Part shown: positions 1-6,897 of the stretch, piece by piece
Layout: each line of letters begins with the position of its first letter
Position numbering within the stretch: position 1 is the first letter of the stretch
NCBI RefSeq assembly: GCF_000169095.1
Contig: NZ_AAVU01000059.1
Coordinates: 1 to 33,565 of the forward strand
DNA: 33,565 nt
Direction: 5' to 3'
Source of the DNA: Lyngbya sp. PCC 8106
GTDB taxonomy: Bacteria; Cyanobacteriota; Cyanobacteriia; Cyanobacteriales; Microcoleaceae
The notes under the pieces: model-generated
Told to the model about the DNA's origin: nothing
Seen by the model: the letters and a program-made list of their open reading frames with translations, nothing else
The model's database searches: none
Program-made: the position numbers and the translations under genes

Positions 1-116
1 TAACTTCCGTTCCTTGCATCGTAAATCGGATATTGACAAAGCATTTCGTATCTTTAACTTGTTTTTATCTAGTTCAGGGTTTTCTCATAAAATTTCACTT
101 AATTAAAGGAGTCTGT

Positions 117-626
117 ATGCGCCGTTTTTTTTCAAGTCTTGCACTCACTGGTGTCTTACTTGGCAGCCTTCCGATCCTCAGTTTTGCTCAGGGAACACCT
201 GGAATTACGTTGTTTGGCGGGCCTGAACAGGCTAATATGCTTAACTTCTATCTGCAAAGCGGTCAAGCAGGTAGTTGGGATCGGTATAAACTGAGAATTC
301 CCGCTAATAAACTAAATTTGGCGGTTGCCCTGATCTCAATTACTTATCCGGAGTATTACAAGGGCAAGTTTGACCCTGATAAGATTGAAGTGCGGATTCA
401 AGGCGAATCGGTTCCTTTAGAAGAAGTGGTTTGGGATGCTGATAATAATTTTATCGAGATTTATCCGACTGAACCCATTCCCGCAGGCAACAAGTTAGAG
501 ATTGTCATGTCGAATGTCAAAAATCCGACTTTTGGGGGAATGTTTCATTTTAATGCCAATATCCGCACCCCCGGAGATGTTCCCCTTCTGCGCTATGTGG
601 GAACTTGGGTATTGAGTATTGACTAA
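117..626 (+). CDS. Exported DUF2808-type protein
   Basis: A 169-residue protein with a clear Sec signal peptide: basic MRR start, hydrophobic core and a likely cleavage after SFA-Q near residue 26. I chose ATG 117 because AAAGGAG at 105-111 sits just upstream and it places the signal peptide at the N terminus; the same frame is open back to 33, but that would add 28 residues ahead of the signal peptide. The mature part (motifs IPANKLNLAVALISITYPEYY and NIRTPGDVPLLRYVGTW split across the protein) resembles the DUF2808 family, which is common in cyanobacteria and has no established function. It stands alone, 148 bases upstream of rpmH, and is probably periplasmic. Family assignment is from memory of the pattern; function is unknown. 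Confidence 0.8.
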   Translation: MRRFFSSLALTGVLLGSLPILSFAQGTPGITLFGGPEQANMLNFYLQSGQAGSWDRYKLRIPANKLNLAVALISITYPEYYKGKFDPDKIEVRIQGESVPLEEVVWDADNNFIEIYPTEPIPAGNKLEIVMSNVKNPTFGGMFHFNANIRTPGDVPLLRYVGTWVLSID

Positions 627-707
627 AGTAAATGGGGATAACTTGACTCTATTTTATCTTCGTTGAGTCTGTGGGTTTGTGGAAAATCTCGCTAACTCTA
701 GGTCTTT

Positions 708-733
708 TTGAGTCGAGTTGAATGTGCTAAGAT
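708..733 (+). promoter_or_regulatory. Probable rpmH promoter (extended -10)
   Basis: An extended -10 element, TGC followed by TAAGAT, lies at 725-733. A weak -35-like TTGAGT is at 708-713, but the 14-base spacing is short, so the extended -10 would carry recognition. Transcription would begin near 740, about 35 bases ahead of rpmH, and could run through the rpmH-rnpA block. Motif reading only. Confidence 0.4.
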
Positions 734-774
734 TAGCGATTGGGACTTTTTTGGAAAGCTAAAAATCAAGAACA

Positions 775-912
775 ATGGCTCAACAAACCTTAAAGGGAAC
801 GAACCGCAAGAAAAAAAGAGTATCGGGGTTTAGAGTCCGGATGCGAACAAAAAACGGTCAATCGGTGATTCGATCTCGTCGTAAAAAAGGACGCGCTCGT
901 TTGTCTGTGTAA
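775..912 (+). CDS. rpmH: 50S ribosomal protein L34
   Basis: A 45-codon gene starting MAQQTLKGTNRKKKRVSGF and ending GRARLSV. The very basic composition and the motif GFRVRMRTKNGQ followed by RRKKGRARL are typical of bL34, a small protein of the large ribosomal subunit. The length matches the family (44-47 residues). It lies 61 bases upstream of rnpA, the almost universal bacterial rpmH-rnpA order, so the two are probably cotranscribed. The longer minus-strand open frame over this gene is a shadow. Confidence 0.97.
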   Translation: MAQQTLKGTNRKKKRVSGFRVRMRTKNGQSVIRSRRKKGRARLSV

Positions 913-973
913 ACTTAATGACTCAAGTAAGACAAGGGTGAACAGCCCACTGTATTCTTGAGATTCTGGTGCG

Positions 974-1381
974 ATGTTACCCAAAGTTCACCGACTCTGG
1001 CATCCCCAAGACTTTAAAGCAGTTTACGCTCGTGGAGTGCATCGCAAGACTTCTCACTTAACGCTGAGGGCATTACGATGTTCTCCTCAACCTGAAGATC
1101 AGATCTCCGAGATCTTAAATCAGACGCAGCGAGCGACCCGGATCGGGATTTCCATCAGTCAAAAAGTTAGCAAACGCGCTGTGGTTCGCAATCGAATTAA
1201 ACGACAAATTCGAGCCGCTTTCCGTCAACTCTTATCGAAGTTGTCGAGCGGTTGGGATATTGTGATCGTTGTTAAGCCAACAGCGATAGAATGCAATTAT
1301 GCCGAATTTCTGCAAGAATTAGAACAGTTGTTGGTACAAGCAGAGGTAATCAATGAGTATTCGGGAGGAAACATTGTATGA
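974..1381 (+). CDS. rnpA: Ribonuclease P protein component
   Basis: A 135-residue basic protein carrying the RNase P protein signature around residues 65-85 (SKRAVVRNRIKRQIRAAFR), the RNR motif that contacts the RNA subunit. The N-terminal LPKVHRLWHPQDFKAVYARG also fits the family, where the central cleft binds the pre-tRNA leader. It assists the RNA subunit in 5' maturation of tRNAs. It follows rpmH and its last 29 bases overlap the next gene, so it is part of a tightly packed operon. No anomaly apart from the long overlap. Confidence 0.96.
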   Translation: MLPKVHRLWHPQDFKAVYARGVHRKTSHLTLRALRCSPQPEDQISEILNQTQRATRIGISISQKVSKRAVVRNRIKRQIRAAFRQLLSKLSSGWDIVIVVKPTAIECNYAEFLQELEQLLVQAEVINEYSGGNIV

Positions 1382-1736
1382 AGGTGGCCCCCACGTGGGA
1401 GACCTGATGATCAATTTATTAGTTGGACTAACAATTATCGGACTGCCCCTCGCTGTCGGTTCGGTTGTCAGAGCCTTGTGGTTGCGTTATCGGATTACAA
1501 ACCGTCGGGTTTCAGTCACCGGGGGCTGGATGGGACGCGATCGCACCGATATTGTTTACTCGGAAATCGTAAAAATTGCTAAAGTGCCACGTGGACTCGG
1601 ACTGTGGGGAGATATGGTTCTCACCCTCAGAAACGGGAGTCGCTTAGAACTCCGCGCACTTCCTCGATTTCGAGAAATCTACGAATTTATTGAAGAAAAA
1701 ATTGCTTTAAAAGCGGATGCGTCTCGGGGAAATTAG
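1353..1736 (+). CDS. PH-domain (bPH2-like) membrane protein
   Basis: A 127-residue protein with one or two hydrophobic stretches at about residues 17-42, then a basic loop (LWLRYRITNRRVSVTGGW) and a strand-rich segment reading DIVYSEIVKIAKVPRG and GDMVLTLRNGSRLELRALP, ending in an amphipathic helix (YEFIEEKIALK). This is the pattern of bacterial PH-like domains (bPH2/YdbS type) attached to a membrane anchor. The start at 1353 has GAGG at 1343-1346 with six-base spacing and lies inside the 3' end of rnpA, giving a 29-base out-of-frame overlap that suggests translational coupling. Its place between rnpA and yidC hints at a membrane-biogenesis role; the function is unknown. Confidence 0.82.
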   Translation: MSIREETLYEGGPHVGDLMINLLVGLTIIGLPLAVGSVVRALWLRYRITNRRVSVTGGWMGRDRTDIVYSEIVKIAKVPRGLGLWGDMVLTLRNGSRLELRALPRFREIYEFIEEKIALKADASRGN

Positions 1737-1970
1737 GGCTAGAAAAGATTTTTGTCAAAATCCAAGATCAAAATCAAGATCGTTGACTCGCCAACTTCTT
1801 CCCCAATTTCAAGACACCCATCAAAAATCAGGCTCAGAAAATACTCAATCTTTGACCCATGTGGAGAAAAGAGACGTGACCCAATGAACCTGTTGAGGCT
1901 TGCATCCCGCTTTTTTTGGTAAATTAGTGATTAAAGACTGGTAAGCAGATTAGATTATCTCATAAGACGA

Positions 1971-3143
1971 ATGGACTTTGGTATTGGGTTTCTCTCAAAC
2001 AACATTATGTTGCCGATCCTAGACTTTTTCTATGGGATCGTGCCGAGCTACGGTTTAGCGATCGTAGCCTTAACGCTAGTCATCCGCTTTTCTCTGTACC
2101 CTCTAAATGCAGGTTCAATCCGCAATATGAGGCGTATGAAATTGACTCAGCCATTAATGAAAGAGCGAGTCGAGAAGATTCAGCAACAGTACAAGGATGA
2201 TCCCGTCAAACAACGCGAAGAAATGAGTCGCGTCTACAAAGAACTGGGAAACCCCTTGGCTGGATGTTTTCCGCTTGTGCTTCAGATGCCGATTTTGTTC
2301 GCGCTGTTTGCAACCCTGCGAGGATCGCCCTTTTCAGATGTCAGTTACACCGTGGATGTGGACATCTTTCCTCGCGAACAGATGGAACTGATTCAACCAA
2401 CCGCTTATACAACCAAAGCACAAAACGTCTATGTCGCCGATGGCGTTCACTTTTCGACTGTGGCGCTGCTACCGGGTGGAAACAAAATGGTGGTGGGGGA
2501 AAAAACCCAGGTTGAATTTGAAACCGCTCAGGGTGAACCCCTAGAAACTAAACTCGAAAACTATCCCGATTCCAAGCTAACTCCAGTTTGGACGGTAACG
2601 AAGGGAGAAGAAAAAGTCAAGATAGATGAGCAAGGCAATCTCATTGCTCTAGCCCCCGGACAGGTAAGCATCCAAGCATCACTCAAAGGAATTGCAGCCG
2701 ACAAAGGCTTTTTGTTTATTGACGCTTTAGGTCGTGTGGGTGCTTTCGATGAAGATGGAGTCATTCACTGGGATATTGTCGGCATGATTTTAACCTTTGG
2801 GATCAGCCTCTATCTCAACCAAGTTCTATCGGGACAAAATAACACCCCGTCGAGTGGAAATCCTCAGCAGGATACCATCAATAAAATTACTCCAGTTTTG
2901 TTTACGGGAATGTTCTTCTTCTTTCCCCTTCCGGCTGGAGTGTTGTTATATATGCTAATTGCCAACATTTTCCAGACGGTACAATCTTTTATCCTGTCTA
3001 GAGAACCCTTACCTGAAAATCTTCAGAAAATCGTCGAAGAAGCGAATCTGAAAACCGCAAAAGCTGCTCCTTCATCTGACGGGGGAAGTGGAAAACGATC
3101 TGCACTTCCATTTGAACCGGGAAGTTCTAAAAAGAAAACATGA
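1971..3143 (+). CDS. yidC: Membrane protein insertase YidC/Oxa1/Alb3
   Basis: A 390-residue YidC homologue that inserts proteins into the plasma and/or thylakoid membrane. Seen: an N-terminal hydrophobic segment (residues 1-40, PSYGLAIVALTLVIRFSLYP), the cytoplasmic hairpin with KLTQPLMKERVEKIQQQY and the NPLAGCFPLVLQMPILFALF helix typical of the insertase core, and C-terminal helices (ITPVLFTGMFFFFPLPAGVL, LLYMLIANIFQTVQSF) followed by a charged tail. Between the second and third core helices, about residues 150-250, lies a soluble strand-rich insert. It has a bacterial-Ig-like ending (DEQGNLIALAPGQVSIQA) and would face the lumen or periplasm. A 234-base gap precedes it; the next gene overlaps by 4 bases (ATGA). 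Confidence 0.95.
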   Translation: MDFGIGFLSNNIMLPILDFFYGIVPSYGLAIVALTLVIRFSLYPLNAGSIRNMRRMKLTQPLMKERVEKIQQQYKDDPVKQREEMSRVYKELGNPLAGCFPLVLQMPILFALFATLRGSPFSDVSYTVDVDIFPREQMELIQPTAYTTKAQNVYVADGVHFSTVALLPGGNKMVVGEKTQVEFETAQGEPLETKLENYPDSKLTPVWTVTKGEEKVKIDEQGNLIALAPGQVSIQASLKGIAADKGFLFIDALGRVGAFDEDGVIHWDIVGMILTFGISLYLNQVLSGQNNTPSSGNPQQDTINKITPVLFTGMFFFFPLPAGVLLYMLIANIFQTVQSFILSREPLPENLQKIVEEANLKTAKAAPSSDGGSGKRSALPFEPGSSKKKT

Positions 3144-3628
3144 TGCAAACAATAGACGAAGATCAGATGCAACAGGGCAAAGAATGGCTAGAGGACCTCT
3201 TAAAAGTCGGAGCGCTTCCTTCAGCCGTTCAAGTCTCTCAAGAAGACGACTCTTGCTGGTTAACAATTGGTGAAAGCAACCTCTCTCCCCAACAAATTGC
3301 CGCCCTCACAGGCCCAAGTGGTGAGGTCTTAGATGCGATCCAATACTTGATTAACACCGTCGTTAATTTGGGTCTAGAAGAGGAGGAAAAAGCCGCTTAC
3401 ACGATTGAATTAAACGGATATCGAGTTCGTCGTTATCAAGAACTCAGTGCTTTAGCTGAAAATGCGGCAAAACAAGTTCATCAAACGGGAGTCGAACTCG
3501 AAATCAAGTCTCTTTCCTCTGTCGAACGTCGTCTGATTCATAACATCTTGAAAGACAGCGAAGAGATTGAAACCTATAGTCGAGGACAAGAACCTGATCG
3601 TCGGCTGGTGATCAAGGTCAAAAGTTAA
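3140..3628 (+). CDS. Jag/KhpB-type RNA-binding protein (KH + R3H)
   Basis: A 162-residue protein with the Jag layout. A KH domain sits at about residues 35-90, with a GPSGEVLDAIQYLIN stretch matching the GxxG-containing loop and helix. A C-terminal R3H domain sits at about residues 100-160, with ELEIKSLSSVERRLIHNIL giving the RxxxH pattern. It lacks the N-terminal Jag_N domain of Firmicutes proteins, which is usual for short forms. Members bind RNA and influence envelope or division functions in Gram-positives; the cyanobacterial role is not established. The start overlaps the yidC stop in an ATGA junction, and a second ATG follows at 3143, so translation is coupled to yidC, the classic neighbour of jag. 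Confidence 0.9.
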   Translation: MMQTIDEDQMQQGKEWLEDLLKVGALPSAVQVSQEDDSCWLTIGESNLSPQQIAALTGPSGEVLDAIQYLINTVVNLGLEEEEKAAYTIELNGYRVRRYQELSALAENAAKQVHQTGVELEIKSLSSVERRLIHNILKDSEEIETYSRGQEPDRRLVIKVKS

Positions 3629-3654
3629 AAACTCAGCATTCAACGTGTCAATCA

Positions 3655-4185
3655 ATGTCTAGTCCTGGGAGTAGCAGCCTTATGGATGCCATCTACATCC
3701 CTCACCTGTTAAAAGCACCTCAACGCAGTCTGGAGTTTCAGTTTGAGGAATTTCTCCCTGAACTCGAAACCCTGACCCCCGTTCGAGGTCGTTTGAAGGT
3801 GACTCACAAAACAACCTACATCGAAGTTACAGCTCAAGCGGAAACTATCGTGACCCTCACCTGTCATCGGTGTCTGAAACAATATAACCATCGCTTAAAA
3901 GTAGACACATCCGAAATGATTTGGTTGGATGCTTCGGCTCATCAAGCTCATCTAAATTCCTTGGATGTAGAAATCAATATCGAAGACTTGGTGGAAACCC
4001 TTTCCCCTCAAGGTAATTTTGATCCCGCCGACTGGTTATATCAACAACTGTGTTTGCAGACCCCCTTGCGACAACTGTGTGAGGGTCCTTGTGAACCGCC
4101 TCAGTCGAATACCGACACCCCTTCAGATAACCCGATCGATAGCCGATGGGCGGCTTTAGAAGCTCTCAAACATCAATTGGGGTAA
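3655..4185 (+). CDS. YceD/DUF177 family protein
   Basis: A 176-residue acidic protein with the YceD pattern: a central CHRCL motif after TVTL-type strands (TIVTLTCHRCLKQY), an acidic stretch NIEDLVETLSPQG, and a C-terminal CEGPC cysteine pair followed by a WAALEALKHQLG-like tail. The four cysteines could bind a metal. In bacteria and plastids this family is associated with 23S rRNA accumulation and usually precedes rpmF; here no rpmF follows. It sits 26 bases after jag in the same orientation. ATG 3655 is used; an in-frame ATG at 3682 (MDAIYIPHLL) is an equally reasonable start because conserved-looking sequence begins there. Confidence 0.88.
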   Translation: MSSPGSSSLMDAIYIPHLLKAPQRSLEFQFEEFLPELETLTPVRGRLKVTHKTTYIEVTAQAETIVTLTCHRCLKQYNHRLKVDTSEMIWLDASAHQAHLNSLDVEINIEDLVETLSPQGNFDPADWLYQQLCLQTPLRQLCEGPCEPPQSNTDTPSDNPIDSRWAALEALKHQLG

Positions 4186-4263
4186 GCTCTCTGTGATCAC
4201 AGCTCAACCGTTAGAAAAAAACCTGAAATTGCTGAAGTCGAACAAGCAACCCCCAAAAGTCTG

Positions 4264-5790
4264 ATGAGCAAATTTAGTGAGGAGTTAGAGTTACTCCTGC
4301 GATCGCGCTACTCCTTAATCTACATCGCGACTCTAGAAGAAGAGCGAATTGAACTGACCATCAAACAATCCGCTAAACAGCAAGGAAATCGACCTGTTTA
4401 TATTTGGGATTTTGTCGAAGGCTATCAAGAAGGCAATCCCAACGATATAGGATTGGGTAGTCGTAATCCTTTACAGGCTCTAGAATTTGTCGAAAAACTG
4501 GCTGACTCTAGCCCCGCAATTTTCATTTTACGAGACTTTCACCGCTTCCTCGATGACCTGGCTATTTCTCGTAAACTTCGCAATCTTGCTCGACGCTTGA
4601 AGTCTCAGCCGAAAAATATTATTCTCCTCTCACCCCGGGTTGTCATTCCTCCCGATTTGAGTGAAGTCTTAACTGTTCTAGAATTTCCCTTACCGGATCG
4701 TCTGGAAATTCAAGCAGAGGTTCAACGGTTATTGGCGGCGACGGGATATTCGGGAGATGTCAGTCAACTTGATGAAATGGTGCGCTCTTTTCAAGGTTTG
4801 TCGATCGAACGTATTCGCCGGATTTTAGCCAAAGCGATCGCCACTCACGGAGAAATCCGTCTTGATGATGTGGATCTGATTTTAGAAGAAAAACGACAGA
4901 CCATCCGCCAAACCCAAATTCTCGACTTTTACCCCGCTCAAGAAAATATTTCTGATATTGGCGGCTTAGATAACCTCAAAGATTGGTTACTGCGGCGAGG
5001 GGGTGCTTTTTCTGAACAAGCCCGACAATACGGCTTACCCTATCCTAGAGGATTGCTACTGGTCGGAATTCAAGGCACCGGAAAATCCTTAACCGCTAAA
5101 GCGATCGCTCATCATTGGCATCTTCCCCTGTTACGCTTGGATGTGGGGCGGTTATTTGGAGGGTTAGTCGGAGAGTCAGAATCAAGAACCCGACAAATGA
5201 TTCAACTCTCAGAAGCGCTCGCGCCTTGTGTGTTGTGGATCGATGAAATTGATAAAGCCTTTTCTGGAATGAATAGCCAGGGGGACGCCGGAACGGCAAA
5301 TCGGGTTTTTGGAACATTTATCACTTGGCTGGCTGAAAAAACTTCACCTGTTTTTGTGGTGGCGACGGCGAATAATATTCAATCCTTACCTCCAGAAATT
5401 TTGCGGAAAGGACGATTTGATGAAATCTTCTTTGTGGGTTTACCTTTTCAGGAAGAACGCCAAGCCATTTTTGAGGTGCATTTATCCAAACTACGACCTC
5501 AGGGAATCAAAAACTATGATTTTAACCGTTTAGCCTATGAAACTCCTGATTTTTCAGGGGCGGAAATTGAACAAATTTTGATTGAAGCAATGCACATTGG
5601 CTTTAGTCAGAATCGTGACTTTACCACTGAGGATATTTTAGAAGCCGCCAGTCAAATTGTTCCCCTGGCTCGTACCGCTCAAGAGCAAATTCAATTTTTG
5701 CAAGAGTGGGCGGCAGCCGGAAAAGCTCGTCTTGCTTCTCGCAAGAGTAATTTGAGTCCTCGCTTTCAAGGTGAGGATTTTAAGGTATAG
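4264..5790 (+). CDS. ycf46: AAA+ ATPase, Ycf46 family
   Basis: A 508-residue protein matching Ycf46, an AAA+ protein conserved in cyanobacteria and red-algal plastids. The N-terminal half (residues 1-220) starts with ELELLLRSRYSLIYIATLEE and is an inactive-looking AAA-type region. The C-terminal AAA module has Walker A GIQGTGKS at about 268-276, Walker B VLWIDEID near 320, a sensor-1 segment VVATANNI, and an arginine-rich LRKGRFDEIFFV second region. In Synechocystis the family has been linked to CO2 use/photosynthesis regulation; that is family knowledge and not visible here. It ends the rpmH-to-ycf46 block. The 78-base gap before it holds no obvious promoter. Confidence 0.95.
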   Translation: MSKFSEELELLLRSRYSLIYIATLEEERIELTIKQSAKQQGNRPVYIWDFVEGYQEGNPNDIGLGSRNPLQALEFVEKLADSSPAIFILRDFHRFLDDLAISRKLRNLARRLKSQPKNIILLSPRVVIPPDLSEVLTVLEFPLPDRLEIQAEVQRLLAATGYSGDVSQLDEMVRSFQGLSIERIRRILAKAIATHGEIRLDDVDLILEEKRQTIRQTQILDFYPAQENISDIGGLDNLKDWLLRRGGAFSEQARQYGLPYPRGLLLVGIQGTGKSLTAKAIAHHWHLPLLRLDVGRLFGGLVGESESRTRQMIQLSEALAPCVLWIDEIDKAFSGMNSQGDAGTANRVFGTFITWLAEKTSPVFVVATANNIQSLPPEILRKGRFDEIFFVGLPFQEERQAIFEVHLSKLRPQGIKNYDFNRLAYETPDFSGAEIEQILIEAMHIGFSQNRDFTTEDILEAASQIVPLARTAQEQIQFLQEWAAAGKARLASRKSNLSPRFQGEDFKV

Positions 5791-5860
5791 TTAAGGTCTT
5801 AAGTTTTCCTGTATTCTATTGATGTCTCATCGCTCACCCCTGACGATTTCTCATTCACCT

Positions 5861-6304
5861 ATGAACTTGTACAATCTCCTCAAGTTTTTAGTCGGGTTTT
5901 TTTTAGCCATTGTGATTCTTGCAGGTGCTAGCGTTGCGGCGGCTCTCTATTTTGCCGCTCGGCTGACTGAACTTCCCGAACGACCAACTTTTGAAAACGA
6001 TACTTCACCAACGGCTCAAACGGCTAGTAACACTCCGAAACCGACTCCGAGTCCAACTCCGACTCCAACTCCTACGCCTTCGTTACCGGAGGGAGCCTAT
6101 CGAGCGGTGGTCGTGCAGCCTATTGGTTTGATTTTACGAGATAGTCCGAGTTTTGAAGCGACTCGAATTGGGGGTGTGGGTTATGAGGAAGAGGTAATTG
6201 TTCTAGAAGAAAGTGAAGACAAAAATTGGCAACGGGTTCAGGCAGAAGAAGACAGCAACCGGGTCGGTTGGGTGAAAGGAGGTAACACGGAAGCCCTAGA
6301 ATAA
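5861..6304 (+). CDS. Membrane-anchored SH3-like domain protein
   Basis: A 147-residue protein: an N-terminal membrane anchor (residues 8-33, FLVGFFLAIVILAGASVAAA), a long low-complexity linker of Thr-Pro-Ser (PTPSPTPTPTPTPS, about residues 65-80), and a C-terminal SH3b-like domain with AVVVQPIGLILRDSPS and RVGWVKGGNTEAL. Such domains bind cell-wall or protein ligands outside the membrane. The frame is open from TTG 5819 and ATG 5822, but ATG 5861 puts the anchor close to the N terminus and is preferred. The linker DNA is a run of ACTCC(A/G)-type codon repeats, which can vary in length. It follows ycf46 by 70 bases; ligand unknown. Confidence 0.8.
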   Translation: MNLYNLLKFLVGFFLAIVILAGASVAAALYFAARLTELPERPTFENDTSPTAQTASNTPKPTPSPTPTPTPTPSLPEGAYRAVVVQPIGLILRDSPSFEATRIGGVGYEEEVIVLEESEDKNWQRVQAEEDSNRVGWVKGGNTEALE

Positions 6305-6607
6305 TTCGATCATTATTGAGCGTTTTTAAGCTTTTAAGAAAATTTTTGTAACTTAAATTATTATAGAGACATGAGAAAATCGTGTCTTTTATCATATCAA
6401 AATCTATAACTTGACAATTTTTTATTAAATTTTAATATTTGTTGAATTGTTTTCTAGCTAAATCAACAATTATGTTAAGAAAGTTGGACAAAAATCAATC
6501 TTAATTGCAATGATAACCGGATCATGTCCACAGAGAGAGTCTAGGTGTTACGGTTATTAAACGCATTCCAAATGACTCCTAAAAAAATCTGATTCAGGAA
6601 ATAACAA
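6305..6607. other. AT-rich intergenic region with promoter
   Basis: A 303-base AT-rich gap. It holds a strong promoter candidate at 6411-6438 and then about 160 bases of potential leader before the 58-codon gene at 6608. No longer open frame or clear terminator was found. The reverse-strand open frame running over 6120-6395 is a shadow of the SH3 gene and has no support. Confidence 0.5.
6411..6438 (+). promoter_or_regulatory. Strong sigma70-type promoter candidate
   Basis: A perfect TTGACA at 6411-6416 is followed after 16 bases by TAATAT at 6433-6438 (one mismatch to TATAAT). Transcription would start near 6445, leaving a leader of roughly 160 bases before the small gene at 6608. This is one of the best consensus matches in the window. 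Confidence 0.5.
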
Positions 6608-6784
6608 ATGTATAAAAAAGATTCAAAAGGTGATCCGGTCGTTGCAGTTGTAACGGCTGCCTTAGGTGCTGGGGTAGCAACTTCTTTTGCCGTTAGTCAA
6701 GGTCAAAGTCCCTTTGTTGCTTTAGGAATAACAATATTCGCTGCAACTGTTGCTTTTGTGATTGATCGAGCAGGTTTGGTGTAA
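6608..6784 (+). CDS. Small hydrophobic protein, 58 aa
   Basis: A 58-codon open frame with a charged start (MYKKDSKGD) and two hydrophobic stretches: VVAVVTAALGAGVATSFAV at about 11-29 and FVALGITIFAATVAFVI at about 36-52, separated by a short SQGQSP turn. This is the shape of a two-helix membrane hairpin. CAGGAA at 6595-6600 may serve as the ribosome site, and a near-consensus promoter lies at 6411-6438. It is not similar to anything I recognise. Support comes from composition, start context and promoter. It ends 113 bases before the peptidoglycan-binding gene in the same orientation. Confidence 0.6.
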   Translation: MYKKDSKGDPVVAVVTAALGAGVATSFAVSQGQSPFVALGITIFAATVAFVIDRAGLV

Positions 6785-6897
6785 ATTAAAACGACCTGAG
6801 AATTGATCCTTAATATAGAATAGAACAAACGATAAGTCAGAGGCTGATAGTCTTTGACTTGTTGTTTCCATAGATTTTTTTCGCACCTGAAATTATG

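Noticed and set aside
790..984. Minus-strand open frame over rpmH
   Set aside because: Antisense shadow of the L34 gene, which has clear family sequence.
1737..1970. Possible RNA gene or extra ORF between the PH gene and yidC
   Set aside because: Only a short AAGATCAAAATCAAGATC-type repeat near 1761 and T-rich DNA; no cloverleaf, hairpin-terminator or open frame.
4192..4201. TGTGATCACA, CRP-like palindrome before ycf46 (also at 15668-15677)
   Set aside because: CRP sites need about six bases between TGTGA and TCACA; here the halves are directly joined, and the second copy is inside a coding region.
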